DNA of 35,102 bases from Collinsella sp. AF02-46-1 (GCF_003465825.1 NZ_QSBV01000003.1:1-35102), one strand, 5' to 3'. Numbered from the stretch's first letter, positions 15,130 to 22,985 are shown. A program made the numbers and translations. Notes: a model not told the origin generated them from the sequence alone.

Positions 15130-16008
15130 CTATTGATTCATGTTGCCGTGGATGTAGGGGGTGACCTCGGGGGAGATGTGGCCGCAGCCTAGGTTGCGCA
15201 GGGCAGATTCGATGGCGGCGGGAAGCGGGGCCTTGCCCTCGTCGTTGACCGCGGTCCTGCCGAGGGCGGCGATCTTGGCGACGTCTGCCGGCGCGGCCTC
15301 GATATGCATGCAGCCGCCGATCAAGCGCGCGCGTACCTGTGCCAGATCAAGATCGTGCAGGTAATCCTCGCAGGCGCGGATTACATCGACCTTCTCGCGC
15401 GTAAGCTCCTCGCCCGTGGGGACGCGCGTGGCAAGACATGCTCCCGCCGGCAGGTTCCAAACGGGATAGCCCCAGGCGCGCAGCAGCTCGCGCTCTTCGT
15501 CCTTGGTAAAGCCGACCTCCATGAGGGGCGAGCGCACGCCGAGCTCCTGGGCGGCGCGCATGCCGGGGCGGTAGTCGCCGCGGTCGCTTGCGTTGCTGCC
15601 GTCGATGACGGTGGGAAAGCCGAGCGACTTGGCGTGGTTGACGATGGCGGTAAAGCCGGCGCGCTTGCAGTGGTAGCAGCGGTCGGCATCGTTGCAGGCT
15701 ACTTGGGGGAGCCGCAGCTGATCGACCGAAAGATTGAGCACGGGGAGCTTAAAATGCGGCCCTTCATTGGCCTGCCCGTCAACGGACCGCTCAAACGAAG
15801 CCTGCTCGGGCGTGCCGATGAGCGGCGTGGTGAGGTGAACGAGAAGCGTGCTGGCGGGCATGATGCGGGCGCAGACCGCGGCCAAAAAGCTGCTGTCGAC
15901 GCCACCGGAAAACCCGATAGCCACGCGCCCGTATGCCAAAAGCAGCTGTTCGAGCGCCGATAGCTTGTCTTGAAGCTCCTCTGCGGGTGCCGTGGTGTCT
16001 AAAATCAT
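15130..16008 (-). CDS. larE: LarE: ATP-dependent sacrificial sulfur transferase
   Basis: 292 aa PP-loop enzyme. The ATP pyrophosphatase motif is SGGVDSS (34-40). LarE adenylates a nicotinate-derived cofactor precursor and donates sulfur to build the nickel-pincer nucleotide of lactate racemase-type enzymes. Cys191 (GACLATR) corresponds to the sulfur-donating cysteine of the Lactobacillus enzyme; Cys111 and Cys114 (RCYHCK) add up to the three-cysteine pattern known from [4Fe-4S]-type LarE, so this one may recycle sulfur through a cluster instead of being consumed. The ATG has AAGGAT upstream. No larA, larB or larC lies in the window, so the partner genes must be elsewhere. It is divergent from HAD copy 2. 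Confidence 0.88.
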   Translation of the reverse strand: MILDTTAPAEELQDKLSALEQLLLAYGRVAIGFSGGVDSSFLAAVCARIMPASTLLVHLTTPLIGTPEQASFERSVDGQANEGPHFKLPVLNLSVDQLRLPQVACNDADRCYHCKRAGFTAIVNHAKSLGFPTVIDGSNASDRGDYRPGMRAAQELGVRSPLMEVGFTKDEERELLRAWGYPVWNLPAGACLATRVPTGEELTREKVDVIRACEDYLHDLDLAQVRARLIGGCMHIEAAPADVAKIAALGRTAVNDEGKAPLPAAIESALRNLGCGHISPEVTPYIHGNMNQ

Positions 16009-16079
16009 GAAACGATCCTTATCGTTGAGTACTCGGTCGAAAACTATAATCCTACCGAGCCACTTGTCATAAGACTTCT

Positions 16080-16126
16080 ATCTATGTAACGAAAGTGCAA
16101 TATGCTATATACGTTATATACAAGTT
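16080..16126 (+). promoter_or_regulatory. Conserved promoter/operator block of HAD copy 2
   Basis: Near-identical to 13802-13848 and again carries TATATA-CGT-TATATA (16106-16120). It lies in the 173-nt gap between larE (minus) and HAD copy 2 (plus), so it may also influence larE. Confidence 0.55.
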
Positions 16127-16181
16127 TACAAGTGCGGTAAAGTTGCGGGAGTACAGCAGCGCGAAGCGATGGGGGACCGAT

Positions 16182-16832
16182 ATGATCAAGGCTGTTATTT
16201 TTGATATGGACGGAACGCTGGTCGACACCGAGCGTTTGGGTATCAAGGCGTGGAAGGCGGGAGCGGCCGAGCTGGGATTCGCGATTGATGATGCGCTGAT
16301 CCATCAGTTTATCGGTCGCACGCTGCCCGATGTCATGGGCATCCTTGAGGAGCATTACAACAGCAGCGAAACCGCTGAGGCGATCTATCGTCGTCACAAG
16401 GAGATTCGCGACGAGATGGTCAAGACCGACCTGGAGCTTAAGGCCGGCGCCGCCGAGTGCCTAGACGAGCTGCTGGCTGCGGGCTATCACGTGGGTCTAG
16501 CGACGTCGTCGCGCCTCGTTACGGCCGAGCGCAACCTTAAGATGGTCGGTCTTTTTGACAAGTTTGAAACGGTAACGTGTGGCGAGGACGTCGTGCACGG
16601 CAAGCCCGACCCCGAGATGTATCTGCTCGCCTGCGAGCGCGCGGGCTTTGCTCCCGAGGAATGTGCCGTGGTCGAGGATTCGCGCAACGGCTGCGTCTCG
16701 GGCATCACGGCCGGATGCCACGTCTTTGCCGTCCCCGATATCGTGCCGCTGCCGCAGGACGTGGTGGATGGCTGCGAGGCCGTGCTCGATACGCTGTTCG
16801 ATCTGACGGCGGCGGTCAAGGCCGTGCGCTAG
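16182..16832 (+). CDS. HAD-superfamily sugar-phosphate phosphatase or mutase, copy 2
   Basis: 216 aa, the same length and motifs as copy 1: DMDGTLVDTE, TSSR, HGKPDP, VVEDSRNG. ATG 16182 follows GGGGGA. The last half is almost identical to copy 1, while residues 20-82 (helical cap) hold about 23 of the roughly 32 differences, which points to altered substrate range after duplication, or to gene conversion that keeps the cores alike. A hairpin at 16920-16966 follows. Substrate unknown; beta-phosphoglucomutase-like or sugar-phosphate phosphatase. Confidence 0.9.
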   Translation: MIKAVIFDMDGTLVDTERLGIKAWKAGAAELGFAIDDALIHQFIGRTLPDVMGILEEHYNSSETAEAIYRRHKEIRDEMVKTDLELKAGAAECLDELLAAGYHVGLATSSRLVTAERNLKMVGLFDKFETVTCGEDVVHGKPDPEMYLLACERAGFAPEECAVVEDSRNGCVSGITAGCHVFAVPDIVPLPQDVVDGCEAVLDTLFDLTAAVKAVR

Positions 16833-16919
16833 CGTTTGCACGCGAGTCGCCATGCCCCGCGCCCGATCCCGCAGGACGGTGACGGTAACGGCGCCTGCGT
16901 GGAGGCGCTGACGCAGTCA

Positions 16920-16966
16920 GCCCCTCTTATCACGCCAAGATTGCTGTTTTGGCCGATAAGAGGGGC
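16920..16966. terminator. Hairpin between HAD copy 2 and the ATPase gene
   Basis: A 12-bp stem GCCCCTCTTATC (16920-16931) with its complement (16955-16966) encloses a second stem GCCAA/TTGGC (16934-16938 with 16949-16953). Both flanking genes point at it. No long U-run follows, so it is a weak bidirectional terminator or a repeat. Confidence 0.5.
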
Positions 16967-17033
16967 ATTGTGCTTTAAGCGACTGGGGCTGCGGCCTTGG
17001 TAAGGAGCTGGCGGAGGGTTATGACGCTACAAG

Positions 17034-18239
17034 TTACTCCAGGAGCCAGTCGATCACGTTGCGCTTGCGGACTCCTTCGTAGTTCGCGTCCGCAAACAGC
17101 GTGTCGAGCGTAAGAAGCGTCTTGGGGTAGTTGTCTCGGACTTTCTTAAAGGGGGCCAACTCTCGATTGAGGGTAGTTTCGTCGAGCGTTGTGGCTGAAA
17201 CCTGAAAATAGGCTGTCTCGTCTGACTTTAGGGCAACAAAATCGATTTCCCCGCCGTCGATATCGCCCACGTAGACGTCGTATCCACGGCGTAGGAGCTC
17301 GAGATAAACAACATTTTCGAGGATATGACCGATATCGCTGCTTTGGGTTTTGACGAGAGCGCCTCTAAGTCCAAGGTCAACGGCGTAGTATTTGCCGTTT
17401 GTTGAAAGAAGCTGCCGACCGCGCACGTTATAGCGCGGAGCAAAGTACAGCACAAGGCTGTCTGTTAAGCCTTTGAGGTATTTGGCTACGGTTTTCTGGT
17501 CGGTTTTGTTGCCGTTGGACGAGAGCGTGTCGGAGATTTTTTTAATCGAGATCCGGTTTCCAATGCTATGGAGTAGGAACTTGGTGATATCGCGCAGGGT
17601 CGGGACGTCCGAGACCTTCAGGCGTTCGATAACGTCGCGTATGACGATGGTATCGTAGAGGCTCATAAGATAATCGCGCGCCTGGGGTCCCTGAATACCC
17701 GTCTCGGCGATAAAGGGAAAAGAGCCCCTGGTTATGTACTCGTCAAACAACTGCGCGGGAGCCTTTCCGTCATTGGTTTTTGCCGAGCAAAACTCTTTAA
17801 AGGATAGGGGCAGCATCTTGAGCTCTACGTAGCGGCCGGAGAGCAAAGTTGCCAGCTCGCTCGAGAGCAGATAAGCGTTGGAACCGGTTATGTAGAGGTC
17901 GACATTGTCCTTGATAAAAAGACTGTCGACGGCTTTTTCGAAATGCTCGACGTGCTGTATCTCGTCCAGAAAAACGTAGTTCATCTTATCGGGGACGAGT
18001 CTGGCGGAAATGTAGTCGTAGAGCGCTCTATACGACGTAAGCGACTCGAACTCCAGGTCTTCAAAGTTGAGGGATATAACCTGGTCGCCTGTGATTCCAT
18101 GATCGCGCAGGTAGCTGCGGTAGATTTCGAATAGCTTTGATTTGCCGGACCTTCGCACGCCCGAAACGACCTTGATGACGTGTGAGTCTTTCCACGAAAT
18201 GAGCCAGTCGAGGTACTGTTTGCGATCAATCAGATTCAT
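17034..18239 (-). CDS. AAA-type ATPase with DUF4143 C-terminal domain
   Basis: 401 aa. Walker A GVRRSGKS (27-34), Walker B VFLDEIQ (89-95) and sensor TGSNAYLL belong to the AAA_14 family. The C-terminal DUF4143 part contains EIDFVALKSDETAYFQVSA, a PD-(D/E)xK nuclease-like pattern. Proteins of this kind are common, often strain-variable, and of unknown function; defence, DNA handling or toxin-antitoxin roles have been suggested for relatives. The ATG follows AAAGGGG on the minus strand. The upstream 18240-18360 is clearly AT-rich compared with the rest of the window, a sign of acquisition. It lies between HAD copy 2 and lacI, which form a convergent pair in the related locus at 13897-14660. 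Confidence 0.85.
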   Translation of the reverse strand: MNLIDRKQYLDWLISWKDSHVIKVVSGVRRSGKSKLFEIYRSYLRDHGITGDQVISLNFEDLEFESLTSYRALYDYISARLVPDKMNYVFLDEIQHVEHFEKAVDSLFIKDNVDLYITGSNAYLLSSELATLLSGRYVELKMLPLSFKEFCSAKTNDGKAPAQLFDEYITRGSFPFIAETGIQGPQARDYLMSLYDTIVIRDVIERLKVSDVPTLRDITKFLLHSIGNRISIKKISDTLSSNGNKTDQKTVAKYLKGLTDSLVLYFAPRYNVRGRQLLSTNGKYYAVDLGLRGALVKTQSSDIGHILENVVYLELLRRGYDVYVGDIDGGEIDFVALKSDETAYFQVSATTLDETTLNRELAPFKKVRDNYPKTLLTLDTLFADANYEGVRKRNVIDWLLE

Positions 18240-18410
18240 GAAACCCCTTTCTTGGCGAGAAAAAACTGGAGCAAAATCAATACTTATAGGAAATATCTAA
18301 AATATGGAATTGAGTCTATTTTAACAAAAAAGGTAATGAAAAATGGATTACATTCCATAAATATCCGTAGCCGCAGATCCGGCTAAACGGGGAGGGAACA
18401 TGGGGCCAGC
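18240..18410. other. AT-rich gap upstream of the ATPase gene
   Basis: About 170 nt without a gene. Bases 18245-18360 are strongly AT-rich, unlike the flanking DNA, and should hold the leftward promoter of the ATPase gene; I cannot fix its boxes with confidence. Confidence 0.4.
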
Positions 18411-18451
18411 AAAACGCCGCAGCGGGACTGTTCCCGTTGCGGCGTTTTTTT
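18411..18451 (-). terminator. Terminator after the LacI-family gene (bidirectional)
   Basis: The arms AAACGCCGCAGCGGGA (18412-18427) and its near-complement ending GCGTTT (18430-18446), with one mismatch-type pair, form a strong stem. Leftward reading gives a GTTTTGC tail; rightward reading gives seven or more T. It starts two bases from the lacI stop. Confidence 0.8.
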
Positions 18452-18452
18452 G

Positions 18453-19586
18453 TTACAGGTAGGCGCCCAGGTTGATGTCGGTTATTGGGGCCGCGGATGG
18501 GCCCGTCGGGTGCTGCTCGGCCTTTTGGGTGCTCACACGCTCGAGCAAGAAGGGGCGTACGAGCTCCTGACGGTTAATGTCCTCGGTGGCCGTGATTGTG
18601 GTGACGGTACGCGCGGCGGAGCCGATGCGGACTCGTTTGGTCTTGGCGGCAGGTTTATCCTCGATTTGTTCCATGAGCAGCTGCACGCCCTTGCGGCCGA
18701 TCTCGTAGCCCGGTGGTGCTACCGTGGTGAGGGGGACCGATCCGCTCCAGGCAAGTGGGTTGCCATCGCAGCCGGCAACAAGAATCTGGCCGGGGACGGA
18801 AATGCCCTTGTCGGTCAGCGCCGAGATAACGCCCGAGGCTAATACGTCGGTCAGGCCGATGACAAAATCGGGGCGCTCGTCCGCGGGGCGCTCGGCGATT
18901 TGGGCACCGATGCCGTAGCCGTCGGCAGCGGTATTCCATTCGCCGGCGTCGATGACTTCGATCTTGATATCGGGGTGCAGGGCAAGGGCCTTGTGAATGC
19001 CAAGCACGCGTAGGGTGAGCTGCATAAATGCTGCTCTGCCCACGACGGTGATATGGCGCGCGCCACGGGCAACGGCGAGTTCGGCGATGATGCGACCTTG
19101 GGCTTCGTTATCGGCAGCCACGTAGTGGCCGGGCTCGGAACAGTGGATGTCCAGATGGACGATCGGCACGGGCATTTTAGTCATGGCCGGGTGCCAGTCG
19201 GGGGATGCCATGGGCTGAACCATGACGCCGGACATCTGAGTGCCCATAAAGTAGCGCAGGTAATGGTCTTCGAGAATGTCGTCGTTGTCGGCGTTGGCGA
19301 TGAGCAAGTCATAGCCGTGCTTGCGTGCCTCGTTGTGGGCACCGCTGGCAATCTGGAGCGAAAAGCCGTGATCAAGACGGGGGAGGACCAGGCCAAAGGA
19401 CTTGGTGGTGCCGCCGGCCAGCTGGCGAGCGCTTTGGTTGGGCAGGTAGCCCAAGCGATTGATGGTCTCGTTGATGAGTTTGAGGGTCTCGGGGCGCAGC
19501 TTTTCGGGGTGGTTGAGCGCGTTGGAAACCGTGCCCAGCGAAACCCCGGCCTCGCGCGCGACGTCGCTGATTTTTACCTTTGCCAT
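18453..19586 (-). CDS. LacI-family transcriptional regulator
   Basis: 377 aa. Helix-turn-helix KISDVAREAGVSLGTVSNAL at residues 4-23, followed by the hinge and a type I periplasmic-binding-like sensor (about 60-345), with a non-conserved tail ending INLGAYL. The start is ATG 19586, five bases after AAAGGGG; the frame stays open 71 codons upstream, but through a repeat and without a ribosome site. It is not next to an obvious sugar operon. A decayed copy lies against HAD copy 1 at 14544-14660, so an ancestral HAD-lacI pair is likely and the HAD genes are candidate targets. Confidence 0.88.
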   Translation of the reverse strand: MAKVKISDVAREAGVSLGTVSNALNHPEKLRPETLKLINETINRLGYLPNQSARQLAGGTTKSFGLVLPRLDHGFSLQIASGAHNEARKHGYDLLIANADNDDILEDHYLRYFMGTQMSGVMVQPMASPDWHPAMTKMPVPIVHLDIHCSEPGHYVAADNEAQGRIIAELAVARGARHITVVGRAAFMQLTLRVLGIHKALALHPDIKIEVIDAGEWNTAADGYGIGAQIAERPADERPDFVIGLTDVLASGVISALTDKGISVPGQILVAGCDGNPLAWSGSVPLTTVAPPGYEIGRKGVQLLMEQIEDKPAAKTKRVRIGSAARTVTTITATEDINRQELVRPFLLERVSTQKAEQHPTGPSAAPITDINLGAYL

Positions 19587-19636
19587 AGCGGCCCCTTTGA
19601 TGCGTTTCAAGTACAAGCCAGATTGTAGCATCCCAA

Positions 19637-19680
19637 ACCTACCAAAAAGGGACAGGTTTATTTTGGCAGGTTTATCTGGG
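19637..19680 (-). repeat. Dispersed 45-nt hairpin repeat, copy C (inverted)
   Basis: Inverse orientation relative to the other three copies, with one substitution in the left arm (ACCTACC for ACCTGCC) and a one-base deletion in the A/T run. It is 51 nt upstream of the lacI start. Confidence 0.9.
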
Positions 19681-19701
19681 GAAACGCCGTTGCCGGCGCA
19701 A

Positions 19702-19735
19702 CCACCACAAAGGGGACAGTGCACCTTTGTGGTGG
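19702..19735. repeat. Hairpin with GGGGACAG core, CCACCACAAAGG stem
   Basis: A perfect 12-bp stem (19702-19713 with 19724-19735) around GGACAGTGCA. The stem is unrelated to the 45-nt element, but the GGGGACAG core is shared. Confidence 0.85.
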
Positions 19736-19758
19736 CTTGAGCTGCCCGGGCCTTCAAT

Positions 19759-19817
19759 TGTCTCGATCTGTAACATCTGGACGGCAAAACCGCCTCCACC
19801 TGTTACAGATTGAGACA
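19759..19817. repeat. Hairpin with GTCTCGATCTGTAACA arms, copy 1
   Basis: Arms 19760-19775 and 19801-19816 pair over 16 bp with one G-U; the loop contains CGG/CCG. A second hairpin with nearly the same arms follows at 19841-19897. Confidence 0.85.
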
Positions 19818-19840
19818 TAGTGCTGGGACCGAACCGTAAT

Positions 19841-19897
19841 GTCTCGACCTGTAACACTAAGCCGGCTTATTGCGGCGCAGATGTTACAGATCGAGAT
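19841..19897. repeat. Hairpin with GTCTCGACCTGTAACA arms, copy 2
   Basis: Arms 19841-19856 and 19882-19897 pair over 16 bp with one mismatch and one G-U. Loop differs from copy 1 while the arms are kept, so the arms are the conserved part. Confidence 0.85.
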
Positions 19898-19928
19898 CTT
19901 TCGCCGGGATAGGCCGCCGCGACGCCCA

Positions 19929-19967
19929 AAACCACCACAAAGGTGCCTGTCCCCATTGTGGTGGTTT
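19929..19967. repeat. Hairpin with GGGGACAG core, AAACCACCACAA stem
   Basis: A 12-bp stem (19929-19940 with 19956-19967) around GGTGCCTGTCCCC, that is, the GGGGACAG core in inverse orientation compared with 19702-19735. The stem sequence is nearly shared with that copy. Confidence 0.85.
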
Positions 19968-19993
19968 GGACCGGCTGGGCATGTGTGCATCGG

Positions 19994-20017
19994 GTGGTAT
20001 CTAAGTTGAGATACCAC
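19994..20017 (+). promoter_or_regulatory. Inverted repeat in the glmS leader or promoter
   Basis: GTGGTATCT (19994-20002) and AGATACCAC (20009-20017) form a perfect 9-bp inverted repeat; a further TGGTATATCA lies at 20021-20030. The TGGTAT half-site resembles operators of HutC-type GntR amino-sugar regulators such as NagR, which would suit glmS. This is inference. The rest of 19587-20127 holds only repeats; no gene is seen. Confidence 0.45.
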
Positions 20018-20127
20018 TTCTGGTATATCAGCTTGCGCTTGCGTGAGTACAATACTCGAACGTTATACGTCTCAGCGCCCCCTGTGCGTGGACGTCTTGC
20101 AGTCACGCGAACGAAGGGATTTATCCT

Positions 20128-21975
20128 ATGTGCGGAATCGTCGGCTACACCGGCTCTGATATTGCAAAGAACATCCTGGTCACGGGCCTCAAGCGTATGG
20201 AGTATCGCGGCTATGACTCCTCAGGCGTCGCGCTCGAGGTGGGCGAGGGTGCCGCGGCGCACCTCGACGTCATCCGCCGCGTGGGCAAGGTTGCGGGCCT
20301 GGAGAGCGAGCTTTCCAACATCGACAGCGACGCTACCTGCGGTATCGGTCACACCCGTTGGGCCACCCACGGCAAGCCCTCCGTCGTTAACGCCCATCCC
20401 CACACCAGCTGCGACGGTCGCATCGCCATCGTCCACAACGGCATCATCGAGAACTTCGCCGAGCTGCGCGAGGAGCTGGAGGGCCGCGGCCATCACTTTA
20501 AGAGCGAGACGGATACCGAGGTCTTCGCGCATCTGATCGAAGAGGCTTATGCCGAGACGCACGACCTGATGGCCTCCGTGCGCGAGGCTTGCACCCACGT
20601 GGTCGGTGCCTATGGTCTGGCCGCCGTGTGCGCTGACGAGCCCGGCGTGATCGCCGTGGCCCGCAAGGATTCCCCGATCGTAGTCGGCGTGGGCGAAACC
20701 GGCTCCTATGTTGCTTCCGATGTCATCGCGCTCATCGACGCCACCCGCGATGTCGTGGTGCTCGAGGACGGTCAGTTTGCCAAGCTCACGCCCGCGGGCG
20801 TCGAGTACACCGACGAGGCCGGCAACGTCATCGAGCCCAAGGTCACCCACATCGACTGGGACCTGGACATGGCCGAAAAGGGCGGTTATCCCGACTTTAT
20901 GCTCAAGGAAATCCACGAGCAGCCGCGCGTCGTGCGCGACACGCTGGTCGGTCGTATGACGCCGGTCGGCGAGCTCGACATCGACGAGCTTGGCCTTTCG
21001 CTCGAGGAACTCAACGACATCGACCGCGTCTACGTGATCGCTTGCGGAACCAGCTATCACGCTGGCCTCATTGCCAAGAATCTCATTGAGGGCTGGGCTC
21101 GCATCCCCACCGAGGTGGAGGCGGCCAGCGAGTTCCGCTATCGCAATCCCATCATTACGCCGACGACGCTTGTCGTTGCCGTGTCCCAGTCGGGCGAGAC
21201 GGCCGATACCCTTGCCGCCATTCGCGACGCGCGCATCAAGGGTGCCAAGGTCTTCGGCATCACCAACGTGGTGGGCAGCCCCGTGGCGCGTGAGAGCGAC
21301 GGCGTCATCTACACCAAGGCCAACAAGGAGATCGCGGTCGCCTCGACCAAGAGCTTCATCGGCCAGGTCGTGAGCCTTACGCTTTTGGCCCTGCTGCTGG
21401 CGCAGGTCAAGTACCGCTTGACCACCAAGCAGGCGCGCATGCTGTTCCGCGAGCTTTCCGATACGGCCGAGCAGATCCAGTGGATTTTGGATACCCAGAC
21501 CGAGGCCGTTCATGAGGCCGCCCTGCTGTGCAAGGACGCGCAGTCCGCACTGTTCGTGGGTCGCGGCATGGGTGCCGCTATTTCCTACGAGGGCGCGCTC
21601 AAGCTCAAAGAGGTCAGCTACCTGCACGCCGAGGCCTACGCCGCCGGCGAGATGAAGCACGGTCCCATCGCACTGGTCGATCCGGGCTTCCCTGTCATCG
21701 CCGTGGCCACCAAGAGTGCCACCTACGACAAGACCGTGTCGAACCTTATGGAGTGCAAGGCGCGCGGCGCCAAGGTCATCGTCGTTGCCACTGAGGGCGA
21801 CGAGGAGATCAACAAGATCGCCGACTGCATCATCCGCGTGCCAGCAGTCCGCGACGTGTTCAGCCCCATCACGGCGAGCGTCCCGCTGCAGCTGCTCGCC
21901 CGCGAGGTGGCCATCCTGCGCGGTTGCGACGTTGACCAGCCCCGCAACCTGGCGAAAAGCGTCACGGTCGAATAA
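20128..21975 (+). CDS. glmS: Glutamine-fructose-6-phosphate aminotransferase (isomerizing)
   Basis: 615 aa. It makes glucosamine-6-phosphate from fructose-6-phosphate and glutamine, the entry step to UDP-GlcNAc and peptidoglycan. The N-terminal nucleophile is Cys2 (MCGIVGYTG), followed by the glutaminase domain (RYRGYDS-type motif EYRGYDSSG, TRWATHG, HNGIIEN). Two SIS sugar-isomerase domains follow (about 285-425 with CGTSYHAG and SQSGETADT; about 460-600 with GRGMGAAISYEGALKLKEVS). The end PRNLAKSVTVE is the family signature that closes the active site. ATG 20128 follows AAGGGA. No glmS ribozyme core is recognisable in the leader. Confidence 0.98.
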   Translation: MCGIVGYTGSDIAKNILVTGLKRMEYRGYDSSGVALEVGEGAAAHLDVIRRVGKVAGLESELSNIDSDATCGIGHTRWATHGKPSVVNAHPHTSCDGRIAIVHNGIIENFAELREELEGRGHHFKSETDTEVFAHLIEEAYAETHDLMASVREACTHVVGAYGLAAVCADEPGVIAVARKDSPIVVGVGETGSYVASDVIALIDATRDVVVLEDGQFAKLTPAGVEYTDEAGNVIEPKVTHIDWDLDMAEKGGYPDFMLKEIHEQPRVVRDTLVGRMTPVGELDIDELGLSLEELNDIDRVYVIACGTSYHAGLIAKNLIEGWARIPTEVEAASEFRYRNPIITPTTLVVAVSQSGETADTLAAIRDARIKGAKVFGITNVVGSPVARESDGVIYTKANKEIAVASTKSFIGQVVSLTLLALLLAQVKYRLTTKQARMLFRELSDTAEQIQWILDTQTEAVHEAALLCKDAQSALFVGRGMGAAISYEGALKLKEVSYLHAEAYAAGEMKHGPIALVDPGFPVIAVATKSATYDKTVSNLMECKARGAKVIVVATEGDEEINKIADCIIRVPAVRDVFSPITASVPLQLLAREVAILRGCDVDQPRNLAKSVTVE

Positions 21976-21999
21976 TCGAGTTCCGTCGTTCTAACAACT

Positions 22000-22036
22000 A
22001 AGGCCCGGCTCCGCATCAAAGACGGAGCCGGGCCTT
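22000..22036 (+). terminator. Terminator-like hairpin after glmS
   Basis: A perfect 14-bp stem (22000-22013 with 22023-22036), 9-nt loop, followed by GTTGCATTT, a weak U-tail. Confidence 0.75.
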
Positions 22037-22046
22037 GTTGCATTTG

Positions 22047-22091
22047 CCCAGATAAAACCTGCCAAAATAAACCTGTCCCTTTTTGGCAGGT
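22047..22091 (+). repeat. Dispersed 45-nt hairpin repeat, copy D
   Basis: Matches copies A and B over 45 nt. Its last base is the first base of the gntR stop codon (22091-22093, minus strand), and leftward reading gives the hairpin followed by TTTTATC, so this copy probably serves as the gntR terminator. Confidence 0.92.
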
Positions 22092-22822
22092 TAGCGGAGC
22101 TTGCTGGTCTCGAAGTAGTCGGGGAACTGGTCCAGAACCTCGGTTTGGTTGCGGAACATCATGTGCAGGTGCTTGCTGACCAAAAAGCTCGCTTCGATGG
22201 GGTCGCGACCGGCGATAGCGCGGCGAATCTGCTTGTGCTCGTTCACGATGTCCTGATTGTCGAGAACCTGCGTGGCGGCGCGCAGCCAGCGGAAGCGCTC
22301 CAGGTCGGCATTGGTCTCCTCGAGCCACGACCACACAGTGCTGCGGCATGCGATGCTAAAAATCATGTGATGCATGAGGTTGTCGCTCAAAAAGAAGCCG
22401 ATGCGATCCTCTTCGGCCATGGCCTTTTCCTGCAGCACGATGGCGCGGTCGAGCTGCTCGATGCCGGCCGACGTGGCGCGCGCACAGCACTCCACAATCA
22501 CCTGCTTTTCCAGATGCTCGCGGATGTAACAGGCACTCTCGGCAAGGGTGAGGTTGATGGGTGAGACGTAGGTGCCGCTCTGGGGCACGGTGCGCACCAG
22601 GCCTTCCTGCGCCAAGCGAACCAAAGCCTCGCGCACGGGCGTGCGCCCCATATCCAGGTCGTCGCAAAGTTGCTTGACGCCCAGCTTTTCGCCCGGCTTG
22701 TAGTCCAGGTAGACGATTTTGCGTCGAATGGTGTGGTAGGACTGGTCCTGTAGGCTCGTTTCCTGCTCGCCGACGTGCATCGATTCTTCCATAGCGCCTC
22801 GCAACTGTTCTATCAAACTCAT
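22091..22822 (-). CDS. GntR-family regulator, FCD (FadR/VanR) type
   Basis: 243 aa. A winged helix (about 25-90, with GRTPVREALVRLAQEGLV as recognition part) is followed by an all-helical FCD ligand domain (about 105-235) with the usual metal-binding His/Asp/Glu set in DNLMHH and NEHKQI. FCD regulators typically bind carboxylic acids. It is divergent from the YeiH-type exporter gene, 163 nt away, and is probably its regulator. The start at 22822 has no clear ribosome site; an in-frame ATG at 22792 follows GCGAGG and could be the real start. The known operator form of this subgroup is not obvious in the gap. Confidence 0.85.
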   Translation of the reverse strand: MSLIEQLRGAMEESMHVGEQETSLQDQSYHTIRRKIVYLDYKPGEKLGVKQLCDDLDMGRTPVREALVRLAQEGLVRTVPQSGTYVSPINLTLAESACYIREHLEKQVIVECCARATSAGIEQLDRAIVLQEKAMAEEDRIGFFLSDNLMHHMIFSIACRSTVWSWLEETNADLERFRWLRAATQVLDNQDIVNEHKQIRRAIAGRDPIEASFLVSKHLHMMFRNQTEVLDQFPDYFETSKLR

Positions 22823-22985
22823 ATGTCAGTTGTTAATTATGCCGCGAATCAGCTTTCCGCGGTGGGTAATTCGGCTGTTGCCCAAGAACTATTGCGGCAT
22901 CTTAGTCTTTGTTTACGCAAGGCTGCGCTCAATGTTGCCGTATCATAAGCCGTCGCAAACGTGAAATAGAAAGAAGGAATCCCAT

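Noticed and set aside
19898..20127. glmS ribozyme
   Set aside because: No recognisable ribozyme core lies between the repeats and the start; the leader is mostly short and occupied by an inverted repeat.
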